A DNA stretch of 64,000 nt. It comes from Takakia lepidozioides (taxonomy: Eukaryota > Streptophyta > Takakiopsida > Takakiales > Takakiaceae). The stretch spans positions 50,034,001 to 50,098,000 of the forward strand of contig CM060731.1 of NCBI GenBank assembly GCA_030704615.1. The letters run 5' to 3'. Below are positions 1 to 13,653 of the stretch, piece after piece. The translations under genes and the position numbers were made by a program. Under the pieces are notes generated by a model. It was not told the DNA's origin. It searched no databases and saw only the letters and a list, made by a program, of their open reading frames with translations. The stretch's first letter is position 1. Each line of letters starts with the position of its first letter.

Positions 1-1001
1 ATCTTGCCTATCAAGCCAATTTTGCTACCAAGTTAATATTGACGTGAAATCACAAAGTGCACGTCCAGGCCATTTGAGGGAGAACCTTGACGTTGTATCT
101 CGATGATCTACAGTTACGGTCTTGCTTGTCAAAGTATTCTTGTTGCTGTGGTAAACTCCTTCCATCAAAGAGAGCCGAGGATATGTAGAATCATTTTTTC
201 CTTAAAGGCGTATTATTGGTCATGGTGTCAGGGCCTTAATATCAATGAAGTATAAATTTGCAGTAACCAAACAAAGACATTCACATGTGCAGATTTGAAG
301 CTGCCACCGAACATTACAAGTCAAATATTGTGATGCAGACTATGGCAAGAAGTGCATACCATAAATCTAAGCTTTACTCTCTACTGTATTATTGGTTTTT
401 CACTAAGACTCAGCTGTATTTTATGCTCCATTGGAAGCTGGACAAAGGATAAATTCAATCTTGTGATTCCCCTTTGACAAAGTTAGAGTACTCTGTTCAA
501 TTCTGATCAGTATTTGGTCTTGCACAATATATTTTTGTCATTGAACATGTTGTGTTGATGGAACCAGAACTACATAACAGACTCTATTTTTGAATTGTGA
601 ATCATATAGGGTCCCTGCACAATGTGATGTAAGACTAAGTTCTCCACCAATGGGATATTCCCTTTTACGGGACTTGGGTACGACAAGGGGAAATAATACG
701 TAGAGAAAACCTGCATAGTTGCATAGAATACCCAAGAAACCCAATTTTATGCTATTTATACCTAACTAGAATGGATAGGATAGAACTGACTGGTTTATGG
801 ATTTTTCTCTCAAATTAGGATTCTATCTAGAATTACAATTGAGAAAAGGGTTGCGCCACCCCGTTTGCGGGGCTCCACCTAGTGAGCGTCACCGCCTCCT
901 TGAGTGCCTTCGGCACTAAAGGGTGCTTCAGCCCCCTTTCCTATTTGCTGTCACTGCCCCCACCACAGGGGCAGTCCCTCTTGTGTCCCGACCCCCCGCC
1001 C
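1..1001. other. non-genic stretch, no gene recognised
   Basis: AT-rich sequence without a convincing exon. From about 840 it becomes GC-rich with short inverted stretches and runs into the decayed gypsy integrase on its right, so the right part probably belongs to the same dead LTR retrotransposon. I could not define an LTR or a primer-binding site. Confidence 0.4.
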
Positions 1002-1370
1002 TCAAGGCAAAGGGCCGCGACAAATACGGAGAGATGGTATCTCCAACTCGATAGGCAAAATCGCCTCCTGTCCATAAACAAGTTGAAACGGCGTGAAGCC
1101 TGTGGTAACTTTAAATGCAGTCCGATAGGCCCATAGTGCAGAGAAGAGTTTCATATCCCAATCGCTACCAGCTCCGGAAATAGTTTTAGTCAAAATTCCA
1201 CATAATAGTCCATTGGTCTTCTCAGTCTGTCCGTGAGCGCGGGGGTTATCGGTAGCAGCTTCGCTTCCACCTGAATTCATTCTCGAAATGATTTGATGTT
1301 CTCTTGACATGTCCATGACAGTGCTGGACCTAGTTGCATAACCTCGAAAATGCCACGTGCGCTCTTCCAT
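1002..1370 (-). mobile_element. Ty3/gypsy retrotransposon integrase fragment (decayed)
   Basis: The minus strand encodes about 120 residues resembling the C-terminal half of a plant Ty3/gypsy integrase core. A degraded version of the usual PQ(G/S)NGQAE(A/S)TNK box reads as AHGQTEKTNG. It is followed by ALWAYRTAFKVTTGFTPFQLV and YGQEAILPIELEIPSL, which match the conserved ALWAYRT...TPY.LVYG.EAVLPIE.EIPSLR run of these elements. Neither reverse transcriptase nor RNase H is found nearby, so this is a short remnant rather than a working element. An unrelated short open frame at 2035-2247 on the same strand may be further debris but has no motif I recognise. Confidence 0.8.
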
Positions 1371-4308
1371 TGGACAACCTGACCGTTGGCCACCGAATCT
1401 GACGATATCGTGCGACGACCGCGGTCAGCAAATGAGCAGTAGATGTGGTGGGAGAGAGAGATGATTAGTTTAAGTGGGACGGGGGCTTAAAGAGCCTTGC
1501 GGTGCTGCTGGGGACGCGGAAAAGCAGCCGAAAAAGAAGCGCGCGTCATTTTGAAGTTGGCGCCCTTCTTTCTTGCACTGCTGGTCATGCTATAAGAGAA
1601 ATGACACTAGTTTTTCTTCGACTTTTCAATGTCTTCTAATTATAGGGTATTCCTGAAATACAACCATTGATTAGCACTAATATTGTGAGCATTTGCTACC
1701 ATAAATTTAGAATTTACAGTCAAATCTTTCAAGACCAACAAAGAATCAGATCTTGAAGAAAAATTGGCATTAGAGAAAAATACTTGAAAACGTAATCCAC
1801 CATGAAATGAATGGTGGTAACTAGTTTTGACACATAGTTATATTGTTTTTATGGCACAAACCCTGATTCATGAAGGAAATTTCTTGACCATGTTTTTAAA
1901 TTATGCCATGACATCTGATTTGCTCTTCCATTTCTCCTAGTGCTATAAAATATTCCATGAATCTATCTTCTCATCCCAACGTGCCAAAATGTGCACAATA
2001 CATCTCCAGGCTTCCCCTACAGCAAGTAAATATGCTACTTGGCTCCTGTTCCGAGGATCTTCCGGATATTTGGACCAACATTTTGTTGAACTAAAAAAAA
2101 ATGCCGCTCGGCTTTGTCCATCTTCCTTATTGAGAAGAACCTATTGGCTACCATTCGTTTGAATTCCATGACGTTACTCTCTCCTTCCCACCACCTCAAA
2201 TTTACATACAAATCATAGCCAGACACTTCCCTATCTCCCCTTCCCATTGCAGGACATTGTGGAAGATCAACTTATGGATAATTCAGAAGATGTATACAAA
2301 TAAAAAATTTCTCATTTGTCGGAAGAGGTCAAAGGTGTAATTCCAAATACTAGATTATTTGAGAGGCATGCTCAACATGATTGATAGGGAAACCCATCAT
2401 ACTTTACAATAAACAATCTCATCTGTGATTGTTGCTCTAGATGCCAATTAAAATCACTAACGTTTTGCAAGCACCGACATCACTTTGATAACCAAAGCAT
2501 AATATATAACATATCTACGAGAAAAACCCACAAAGAATGCGTTATTACTAAGAGAGAGAGATGACAGGAACTCAGAGTTTGATGGTTGCAGCGCATATGA
2601 AAGAAGGTGCAACACTACATTGGTTGACTTGTTCAGGAAGCTAAAGCTATACAATTTATAAAGAACAAAGATTGAATCTTTGGTGTCAGGATCAAGATGT
2701 TGTATTCATCAAGTTTGTCAGATCTAGAGGTTTTATGACGCAATGCATACAGACCTCCATTTAGAAACAGTATTATAGAAGAGATTGGTGGCAACAAGAG
2801 CTACCAGACTTGAACACCTTTTATTACACATATAAATTAGTAGGTGGTTCTCAAAGGCAAATATTTTTCAAATAATTTTAGACAAATTGCGTCTTTTTTT
2901 ATCGCTTGTAGGTTTTGTCTTGTTTGATAGAGCCTATCCCCTCAACGAGAGCAATACCCTCAAGGCGAAGATGCTCTTATTTACTCTATCTTCAGTTAGT
3001 GTCATCTTGCTCTTTGCAGCTGCCATGAAATCATCATTAAGCTTTATTTTTTGGCCTATTTTTGTCTTTGTGTGTCGCAATACGAACCAACTCATCATGT
3101 TGATCTTTCTTAGTTTTCCACCATTGGCATAGGTGCCACATTCAAGCATTGACGTCACGTGCTTCTAACGATTATGAGTTTTAGAAAAAGCCAGAATTTC
3201 ATTTAGCTTTTAACTAAAGAAATTTGCAGTGTATAAAGAGCTTTCCATTAATATTTTACATGTCAACCTCATAAAAAATTATTTGACTAACTTAGTGCGC
3301 CATCAGCGGTATATTACCTACTATCCCAATACAGCTACATGGATAGCCTTTGTGGTTACTTACCCTTGTCTGATTAATGGATAACGGACCCACGCGACCA
3401 AAATTCCGATAATCAACCACGACGTATGTCACCCTTATTGGCATCGATACTCATCCTTCTGACTCGTGCAACCGCACCTAATTTAATTTCAAGGGCTTTT
3501 GTCCCTTTTTCCTCTTGTACCTACTCTCTCCGTTAAGTTTAATGTAATTTCCAGGGCTTCCTCCTGTTCTTTCAAAAAAAAGAAAAAGAAAAAAAAGAAA
3601 AGAACAGACTGAGCTACTAACTACTAACTAACCTCTGGTCGAAGACTGGTTGCAGTGAGCCCTGGAACATCCAAAGACGATGAAAGTATGTGGATGGGTT
3701 CTATCCAGAGGGATTAGGGCGACCGGCTGGCCCGGTCAGGCTCTATCCTGCGTGCTTTGCCTGCCTCTCTCTTCTCTTGCTCGTCCTCACCGTGCCAGCT
3801 TCCGTAGCTCTAGGATGCCCGAGCTCCTCGCTGCATTTTTGTTGCTTTCTCTCTAGGATGCAGGCCATCTTGTGTATTCTCTCGTCAATTTTGAATATCT
3901 ATGTTTCTCAAGAGTTTTCGTTCCTATTTTTCTTTTCCCCGTTATGCGCTCCCTTTCTCACCTCCTGCTTTGCGCATTTTCCTCTTGTAGTGATGTCCTG
4001 GCTTGGACATTTAAGAAGCCTCTCGCATTGATGCTCCGGCCTCACTCATGCGCAAGGGTCGGGATGACGCGCAACGTTCATGGATAACCTAAATTCATGG
4101 GGAATGCGCTGGCTGGTTTCTTGCTTTTATGATTTAGGGAGGATGGAGATACGGATAGGCTAGCCGTCGAGGAAGAGGTAGGGGCACATGCTTTAAGAGG
4201 GAACGGTCCGGGTGTGGAAGAATGTGAAAGGGGATCGGGGTTCAAGCTGGACGAGTCAGACAGGATGTGTGATATTGCTTTGAGAAAGGAGAACAGAGTG
4301 AGACATAC
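1371..4308. other. upstream region of the PCF11-like gene, no gene recognised
   Basis: AT-rich sequence with only short unconvincing frames. It contains an A-rich tract around 3573-3602 and a pyrimidine-rich stretch at about 3740-3990, which is compatible with the promoter and 5' leader of the gene starting at 4309. I see no clear TATA box that I would defend. Confidence 0.35.
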
Positions 4309-7300
4309 ATGGATGTAGGGTTTGGACTCAAAAGTGAGAGAGACAGGCAGAGGGCCACGGAGAGGCTGAGAGAGTTGGCGATGCAGAACGACAGGTTCGA
4401 TGAGGAGCGCGAGAGTAACTGGCCCTTTGAGAGAGTTGTGGGTAGAGAGACAGTCAGAGACTCCGGCGGATACCGAGAAAGGGAGAATGGTGTCGTGATG
4501 TCAAGGGTGACCGGGGAGCGTGAGGCGAGAGGTTCAGGCGAGAGGGCGGGAGACAAAGTAGAAAACCTAATTGCTAGTCATGCAATGTTGGAGGGAGAAA
4601 GAGAGGGTAAAATTGGAGAGGTAGATAAGGATGGAGGGAGGGGTTTGAAGAGGTTGCGCGGTGTTGTTGATCAGCTGAGCGAGGAAAGGGACGCAGGAAG
4701 GGACAGGAAGGAGAGAGACGAGTCGGCTATGGCAGCCTTACAAGAACTCGTCTCTCAGTATAAGTCTGCTCTCGCCGAGCTTACATTCAACTCCAAGCCC
4801 ATCATCACAAATTTAACGATTATTGCGGGGGAAAATGCACAAGCAGCACATGGCATTACAGCCACTATTTGTGCCCATATACTTGAGGTTTGTCAACCCT
4901 CCTTTTGTTTCTCTTCATTTCATCTCCTGGTGGTGCCTCCCCATCTGCTGTTTCGAATCATCCCTCTTTCTCATCCCTGGATGGTAGGTTTTTAATTATG
5001 TCCAGCTCCACCTAATTCACCTTGGAAGTCATGAACGAGATTACACCATAACAGGAATGGACACTGAGCAAGCTCTTTGTCACATCATACCAGATATGAA
5101 GAGGATACAGAGACGTAGTTTTCTCTGTTTTCTCTCAGAAAATGCTAGTCTGCAGCCTCCAATGCCACCACATACCTCCACTCGATCTTTATACCATAAG
5201 CAACAAGGGTTTACATTCACTTTCTTTTTTTGCCAGAATGGCTGAACTTGGTTACACCTTATTTGGAGCTTCCACGTGGTGGAGTGCGGCCAGGCCCTCC
5301 TGAAAGAGAGCCAGAGCGGAGCAGAGGAGGGAGAAGAGGTGCGCGTGCTGCCATGGTAGGCATCCACTGCTTCTTCCCCTCCTTTGCTTCCTTGCTCTCC
5401 ACCACTTTTTCCTATCGGAGCTTGGTCGGGGCCTAGTGAGTGGGTCCGGTTAAGCTTCGCCTGGAGGAAGGGACTGCTTGGGAGGGGAGGGATGGGGTGG
5501 GGAGACCCACTCATCCTTGTGTGGCCACTTCAGGATGTAATTCTCTATCCAGTGTTAGAACCCAGCCTTCATGGAATTGAGGACTGTGAGGAAAAAGGCA
5601 GATGTCTCCTTCACAAATATGGCTGACCTTCCTTTGAGTGATGGAGGCTTAAGGAGAGAGGTTGTTCACCCACAGTGGGGTGCACAAGGATAAACGTCAA
5701 CCTTTGAGATCTAGGGGATCTAAGTAAATAAGTACCTGCCTCTTGGAATTTTGGACAATAAGACTTATTATTGGACTTCGACTATCATTTTTCTTTTGGC
5801 TCAACAAAGAAAGATTAGTGAAATACTGTATATCTCTTTCTCCCCCTCTTCTCCTCCCCGGCCCCTCCCAAGACTTGCTTGTCCAACTGCTACACAGCCT
5901 GCTGCAAGTGTGGACCTGCAGACAGGAGTACTCTGTGTCTTTTAATCTGTTACTCTGTTTGCATACTGCTCTTAAAACCAAATGAGTACGCCTATATTAT
6001 GGACCCTACCTGCTGCATTCCAGTTGGGCTCATGTTATGGCATCAAGATACTAGTGGTTGCTTTTCCTACGCATCATCACCTAAAACTAGCAAATCACAA
6101 AAGACTTGTGAAATCTGTTTCCTTGCCTTGTTTCCTCACCTTTTTTTGATATTGATGTTGTTACTTTAGCTGTAAAAGGAGACTCGGATGGTAGGAAATG
6201 ACTGCAGCACCATACTCAAAATAACAGTGATGAAAATCAAGCTATTTCCTCACTTTTTACTCCCTTCCCTCCTTTACTGTCTAGGATGTGCACTGAGTTC
6301 ATGCACAAGACTATACCAAGTATAAGTATTGAGTATTGTTCTTTCCTATACACATGAAATTTGCAGAGGAATACACAAACTTCTCCCCTCCATGCAGAGA
6401 TCACCTACTTAAAGAGAATGTTGGACTTTCAGGTTCCAAAGGAGCAGAAACTTCCATCTTTGTATCTGCTTGATAGCATTGTGAAGAACATTGGGGGGGA
6501 ATATGTGAAGTATTTTGCGGCCCGGCTGCCTGAGGTGAATCTTGCTATCCTAATGGTTATTAGTCTGTCCAGTATGATTGGCACAAGTTGCCTGTTTCTG
6601 TTAGTGTGGAATCTTTTTATTTTTTCTTTTCTTTTAAGTTTCCATCAATGCTTGACTCCTTTAAGTCTCAGTTTACTTTCATGAGTTATGTGCATTCTCA
6701 TGTGCACCATTAATCCTTAATGAATTAGAGCTTTATCTTGCAAATAGAATGCCATCTCTATTTAGAACTTTTGTGTTCACTGCTGGAGGGGTTTTAGCTC
6801 ACAGGGTGTGGTAGTGTACCATTGTGTTCATTCTGTGTTTTCTTCACATTGTAGGTATTTTGCAAGGCATATAAACAAGTGGACCCTACTACCTACCAAG
6901 CCATGCAGCATCTGTTTCGGACATGGCGGGGTGTATTTCCGTCAGGTCCTCTGCGCACAATTGAAACAGAGCTTCAGTTTAATCCACAATCCAATGGACC
7001 TCCGACTGCCACCCCGGCTTCACGGCTTGTCGAGTCCCCCTCCCCCCGCACTGGACATGGAATCCACGTGAACCCCAAGTATTTGGAAGCACATGGCCAA
7101 TTCCTTCAGCAGACTACTAAGAGCAGGGTATGTCCTCATTAACTCTTGGTTTTGGGTTATGGATACCGTGTAGCATTCGTACCAGGTCTACCGGGGCTGC
7201 TCCTTATCTCCTGAGTTAGGAAATATCATATATTAGAACCTCCTTCATAAAGCTCTGTATGATCTCTGGCAGGCTGATGGAGGTGTGGCTGAGAGCAATG

Positions 7301-10300
7301 GAGACCTACGTTTGCGAGATGCAGAGAGATCTTTGCTGCGTGAGAGTCCTAAAGGACGGTCTGGTGTTCAATTAAAAAGACCGCCGGTATGTTTATCTAT
7401 CTTCTCTGGTGGAAACTCTGGAGTTTGCTTTAATCTACTTGAATCAACACTTGTAGACTTGCTTTTTGATCACAAGTAGAAACTAATATATTTTGTGAAT
7501 TTTGGGGCAGGTGGTGCAGCATGGTCAAAGAGATCGGTTCGGTGAACCAGGCTATAGTCGAGAATCTTCCTATGAATATCCAGACTATGAGTATGGACGG
7601 AGGGGTGGGCCCAGACCTGATATAGGGACAGGTAGAGGTGCCGAAAGAAATGAACAATGGGAACATGGCAGATTCTACAGAGATGGAGACATGGGGAGGG
7701 GCTTTGGAGCTACTGATGATAGGCAATTCGGGGGAGGCGCCTATACGCGCCGAAATGGGTATGATTTGAGACAGCGTGCTGGGCCCAGAGGCCTGGGTAC
7801 AGATGGCCATGGCTACAACAGAGTTCGTGGGAGAGGGATACCTTTCCCTCCCACCCAGCCTGTGGACTTAGATGATCGGGCCAGAGGTGGGGATGGCCGA
7901 GGTCTAATGCTGGAAAGTCATTCCCGAGGGTCAGGCTTAGGAATTGATAGCAGAACTAGAGGAGCACTGGGAAACTGGCAGAATGTTGAAGAGGAAGAGT
8001 ACGTGTGGGAGGATATGAAACCACAAGCAAGGGAACAAGAGCGAGTGACTGGTGACGGCTTAAGGATGGATAGCTGGTATGCTGGCGATCTTGAAAGTGG
8101 GAGGCCCAGTAGTGCCAGTGGCCGAGGGAGGATGCCGGGGGTGGACCCCTCTGGAGCTTTGGAGGGTCTCAGTTGGCAGCGACCTGGGGGCAGTCCTCAA
8201 CTTGATCAATTTTCTTCACCTGCAGATGATCGTTTGCCAACTCGCAGGGTAGGTACTTTACACTGTATTTCTCTGTTTTTGTTTGCTGTACTGTTGACAG
8301 TTGGTGTTTTCTGTCACCAGTCGTTTGTGTCTCCCTCAGTATCCCAGTGTCTTGCTGTCTTGAGTAGGTCTCTATCATGGGCTTTTCCCTTCAAAGGGCA
8401 AAATCAACTTGATGTTTCTGAACTGTGTAATCGTGGTGAAGTTGGCTTGGAAAATCTTGTGTTGAATTGGAAAATGGTTCTCTTGTTATTATGCCTGTGG
8501 GGCTAACTTCAATAGGACATTCTCAGACTCTTATTTGCCCCTCATAATTCTATAAACTTACAAACTAGATTCTATGGTCTCTGTTTGTGTTTCACTGAGC
8601 TCGTTTAGTCATTCATGGGTCTGTGTAGAATGTGTGTTGACTGGGTGGTCCCTTCCCCTTGCTCTTTCCACCTTTCCAGTCTTATACCTCCACTGGGATT
8701 TTTATATGGGACTTCTTGAGCACTTTGCCATTATCACCTGTATCTCATTACAGAGCCAAAAAATGACTTACCTCACCAACCCTAATTTGCACTGTCAAAT
8801 TGATGGGGGTTGGGCAAGACCCATCATGGCGCCCCCAGGGGATAGCCTAAATTGGGGTTAGCTGATCAGGGTTGCTATGTATGCCAACTTGGTCAGTTGG
8901 CAGACCCTGAATGGCCTAGCCCTGACTAGTGAGGGTTGCACAAAGGTTGATATTCTACCCTGTTATTCCAGATCAGTGCGATTCCTTAGTGAAAGCCTTC
9001 ACTGGCTCATAATGCCACAGGGAGGTCATGTGGCCTAACCATACTTGATCCATGGAGACTCGGGCTCTAGGTCGATGGGGATTGGTGAAAAGTCTGTAGT
9101 CCCTTTGACCTGTTCTCGCCCACCACTAGTGAACCTTGAAACATAGCAAGATGATAGATTACTTGCTTTAGACAAGCTGGGTGCGGGGTCTATGGGCACA
9201 AGGCTACGGCAAACAACCTCTTATGAGTAGATTCTTAGTTCAGGCTCCCCAGATCTCCTCTAGAAAGCTCTTTACACAAGCATCAATCTGCTGTGTGTGA
9301 GCTGCCCAGCAATTAGACCCCAACAGGGCCAGGGCTTTAGGCTCAGCCTCGAGATTTTGAAAGTTGGTGAACAGAGATGCCGGGGCTATGTTCTTGATGG
9401 TCCTGAAGAGGGTTGCTCTCTAATGAGAATACCCCAGACATTGTATCAAAAAATGGATATTGTCTTCAGGCCACCCGCACATCTGGGATTAACAAGATCC
9501 CTTTCCTCTCTACATCTGTTTTTTTTTGTTCAAAGGTAGACTCCCCGCCCTGAGTTTTTGGAGTTGCAAGAGAGGGACATGGAGGGGCGGGCCTATGGCT
9601 ACTTGCACCTATGCCTCTCAAATTGTAGATCTATTGTAACAAACAAATATTTTCTTCAGCACCATCAGAATTAACAATCAAGCGTATGGGATTTTGGGTT
9701 TCCCTTGAGTTGTGGTCCAGCAGTTTTTGGCCCCGCCTTGTCAAGGTTTGGTAGTCTTGCTCTGGCTCTATGCGTAAATTGTTGGAACTTTCATACTTAA
9801 CACATGAACCTATTTGACAATATGAACCTGGCTGCAGGTCTCTGTCCCAAATCGTAACATCTCATTGGCTACATCAAACTTACCCCCTCGCTCAGGGACA
9901 CCCCCAATTCCTTCGCCCAGTGGTGGAGGAAGTGCGGCAGGCCCAGGAGGCCCTTTTGGTGCGAGGTCAAATTCAAACTTAGGGCCTTCATCATACAACA
10001 ATCTCTCACCTGTCACACCATCCTCGAATTTGCCATTCTCCCAGCACCAGCCTGAGAGGCAGCCACCCTTGGGTGCCTTACACCCTCCACAGCAGTCACA
10101 GCATGAGACCCATCACAACATGCAGGTCCTTATACAGCCTTTGCAGCAGGAATCAACATCCCAGTTGCCTTCATCTCAATCAATGCCAACTTTGTCGTCT
10201 CAGTCATCAGCACTTCCACAGGCACAGCAGTCATCTCAGGTGGGCAGTTTGCCTCATGTCGGGACTGCTCAACTCTATGGGCAACCATTGTCTGCTGGCT

Positions 10301-12334
10301 CTATTCAGCAGAGTCAGACGCAACAGTTTCCTCAACAAACTCAACAGGTGGTCCCATTGGCCCAGCAAGGTCAGTTAAGCCATTTCCTACAGCAGCCAGA
10401 AGCACATCAGCAGCAGGCTCAGCCTGTGTTGGGCACACTGGCCAACGGTCAGTCAGAGGTGCAAACTACCGATACAACTGCTTTGGTTGCATTCCTGAAA
10501 TCAGGTCTTTTACCAGGTGTTCAGAACCAGATGCAGCCACAACCGCAACGTCTTTCACCGCAGAGATCTTCAGTGCCTGTTCCCCAGCAGGCCCTACCTA
10601 CACAACCTCCTCCTCAGGCACTTCTGCCAGCCCCCTTTGTCAACCCTTCTTTCCTGCAACCAGGGGGCCTTGTGGGGCAATACCCTGCAGCACCTGGTCA
10701 AGGGCCGTCTGTTCTGCCCTCCTACCCCTCTCAACAGCCTTCTCGGCTCATGCAACCCCCCCTTCCTCGTGGTCCTCCACCACAATCCACTATTGTAGCA
10801 ATATCTGCCTCTCATCTTACACCTTCAATAGCTCCTTTGCCAGCTCCAATGAGCCAAATAGATTCCCTTTTGAAGTCTCTCATGGCCCAGGGCCTTATCT
10901 CAGCTCCAGCCCTGCCAGCTCCATCAAGTGCTCCTGCACCTAACAATGGTCTCCAACCAGGTGCATCAGCTGCTACTGTGAATCCTGGTTTTTTCACGGC
11001 GCCCCCCCTCCAACCCCTTCCAAATGTGCCGTCAATATCTATTTCAGCGGCACTTGTTTCTACGATAGCTGCCCTCTCTGGCTCCGCAGTCACTCTCGCA
11101 GATGCTGCTGCAGTGTCAAGCCAGTTGGTGAAGCCTCAGGATGACCTCATTGGCACAGAGTTCAAGCAGGAGATTCTGAAGGAAAGGCATGAATCAGTAA
11201 TCAAAGCACTTTATAATGACTTCCCCAGGCAGTGCTTAACGTGCGGACTGCGCTTCAAGGAGCAAGAGGCACATAGCAAGCACATGGATTGGCATGTATC
11301 CAGAAACCGCCGCCAGAAGTCTCAGAAGAAGGTGTCTCGGAAGTGGTTTGTAACGGTGAAAGAGTGGTTGAGTGGTACTGGAGCGTCGACAACCGAAGTG
11401 ACGCCCTCATTTTTTGCCACAGAGGTTGGGGCAATGCCTTCAAGGGCTGATGAAAGTGAGAATGTGGCTGTCCCAGCTGATGAAAGCCAAAGCGCTTGTG
11501 CCCTCTGTGGGGAGCCATTTGAGGACTTCTACAGTGACGAGAAGGATGAGTGGATGTACAAGGGGGCAGTATATATGAATGTTCCCCCCGGGGGAGTCAC
11601 AGAGGGCATGGATAGTATGGAATTGGGCCCAATCGTGCATGCCAAATGTCAGACAGAGTCTGCAGCCATCGCTGTTGCAGCTTCAACTGAAGATGATGAG
11701 GAGGTATGATCAAGTTTATGGACTGGTCATGAAAAGTTAATGAGAAGTCTTTTTGCCTCAAAAAAGAAATCTATACATCATAATATATTTGTATCTCTTG
11801 AGCACACGATATTTTCCTTTGAAATTGATGTATAGGTACAACCGGAGCTCTTGGCAGCAGACAGCGTGCGTATGGAGGTAGACGGACGGGGAGGGGATGA
11901 TATTGTGCCCCTGCTTGACAATTTTGATTCTTTTGATGCCGAGGTTTGTCTGCTCCATTCCTTGTCATTATATGTACCCCTTTTTCCTCATCATAGGGAG
12001 CCTTGGTGGGCCCTACTCCCAATTCTCTACCCTCTGTCACCTACCCCCGTTTGCTTTGTGCCTAATTGTGCAGGAGAGATATTGACCACAATTCTAACTA
12101 CAAACGTAGTCTGATGGTTACATCTGTCTTTGTCTTCCTGTCTACTCTATTGTTCTGCTTGTGTAAAATCGGCCCTTTCAGCCTCCAAAGGAAATTATAC
12201 ATTGCTTTTACTTTCTATGTGCCACGTCTGCCATTGTTTTTTTGCTTACTAAGGTTGTTACCTATGGATGCCTGTGGTTTGGTCAGGAAGAGACTGATGA
12301 CATGGGAAGCAGAAGAAAACGAATTCGTTACTGA
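4309..12334 (+). CDS. PCFS4: PCF11-like pre-mRNA cleavage/polyadenylation factor (PCFS4-like)
   Basis: Subunit of cleavage factor II. It binds the RNA polymerase II C-terminal domain and couples termination to mRNA 3'-end cleavage. Eight exons keep frame: 4309-4887, 6433-6534, 6855-7127, 7273-7386, 7511-8248, 9838-11703, 11836-11943 and 12287-12334, giving about 1275 aa. The CTD-interacting domain spans exons 1-3, with [20 protein letters not shown], then [15 protein letters not shown] and [12 protein letters not shown] Gly/Arg-rich middle holds [12 protein letters not shown]. The long exon 6 is Gln/Pro-rich and carries the plant motifs [15 protein letters not shown] and [17 protein letters not shown]. 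The C-terminal zinc fingers are a CLTC...HMDWH finger and a [12 protein letters not shown]...HAKC finger. The protein ends in a basic RRKRIR motif. The first ATG that opens the long exon-1 frame was chosen; exon 1 upstream of the CID is a charged region I cannot align. Intron 5 carries LINE debris. Confidence 0.9.
9180..9690. mobile_element. LINE fragments inside a PCF11 intron
   Basis: Within the 8249-9837 intron. Sequence at about 9183-9235 matches, in plus orientation, the 3' terminus of the LINE at 17314-20062 (shared core AAGGCTACGGCAAACAA and a TATGAGTA end). The adjoining 9245-9560 matches the C-terminal coding part of the same family in the opposite orientation (compare 17460-17760). 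A short plus-strand frame near 9610-9670 reads LSNCRSI, reminiscent of the start of a LINE endonuclease. No target-site duplication is apparent, so these are probably two or more overlapping dead pieces. Confidence 0.7.
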
Positions 12335-13653
12335 GAACTCGCGGGCTGTTTTGGTGCAAGCCAGACACTTGTAACAATATCTTTCAACCAAGGTAGAGCC
12401 ACTGAAGTGCGCTGTTTAGAGTGGAGGTGTCCTTTCTAATTGGTGGGCTTCCTCCAATGTTTTACAGCCACTGATTTTATAGAGTTGAAAAAAGTGGTTT
12501 CTTAAGATGGATGGAATGAGCAACAAATGTGGCCAAGAGGAAAAGCTCCGGCCCCTTTACATCTGTGCTGTCTCTGACGGGTGTGTTTTCTGTGTTCCCA
12601 CACATCTCCTCCATGGCTGATGTCAGTCTGTCTCGCCTCCATTATGAGCTATAACCACATTTTGTTGTGTTTGCAAGCATGTTCCAAATTTCTCATCTGG
12701 AGGGGGAAAAGGGAGATTGTGAGGAGAGAAAGGAGAAGAGAGATTGTTTTGTTTTTACAGGGAAATGCTTGAGCAAACCATATAATTGGAAGTGGCTACC
12801 ATCTCGGAAAACCTTTTCTCCCTGGAGATGAAATATATATGTTTGTCCAGCTGAGTAGTGATTGTGTATTTTTGCTCATGCTGGGGCTTTCAGAGGCTCG
12901 GTGCCCATTTTATGTTACAACAGTTAGCCAGCTAAGTTGTAGCATTCTTCATACTGATGGCACAGCTGAGCATGGCCAAATGTTGGACACCTCATGTTGA
13001 GTGGGAGGCAAGGTGAATGTGCTTCCAGGCGTCCGGATCTATCATCGAGACACTGGTTTGTAATGCTGAGGCATACATCTTTTTTGTTTAACCATAGGTT
13101 TAGTATTTTGATGTTCAAATTGCTGCTGTTTTGGTCTTTAAGTCTCAGATCTGTACTCTGGATGTTCAGAATCTTGATTGTGTTATGAAGACTGAAGTTT
13201 CAAGTAAAGTTGTCTTGATCATTATCCCAGCAATTGGTGTCCATTTTGGTGCTCTTATGGGTAAGTGGATTGTGTGTGTGCACATTCTGGTGATGTGTGA
13301 TGATCTATTTGGGGGGTGAGAAGAACTCTCACATGGTTTTAAGTTGCATATAATCAGTCTTCCTTTTCCACAATTTAGTTTCCATTGAACAAAAGTTACT
13401 TCACTTAACACCTTTGTTGTTTAGGACTTCTCTTCGACGCGGTGCAAATGAAATTCAAGTATAGGGGTTTGGTTCTGAAGGTTTTATGTTGTGTTTTTGT
13501 TCTTGTATACAAGTTGTCAAATGATGCATAACTCAAAACGCACTTCATGTGCAAGAGGGGCTTTTGAGGCTCCATCAAACTGGAGGCATGCTTGCGTCAC
13601 CATAACATAAATCGAAGTTGGATAGACCTGTCCACTAATTGAGACCTAGCTTC
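12335..13653. other. convergent 3' regions of PCF11-like and PSD genes
   Basis: Spacer between two genes whose 3' ends face each other. It presumably holds both 3' UTRs. Only short frames are present and none shows a recognisable domain. Confidence 0.4.

Noticed and set aside
5057-6300. Extra exons of the PCF11-like gene in the long first intron
   Set aside because: Exons 4309-4887 and 6433-6534 join in phase inside the CID with no missing residues compared with the family.
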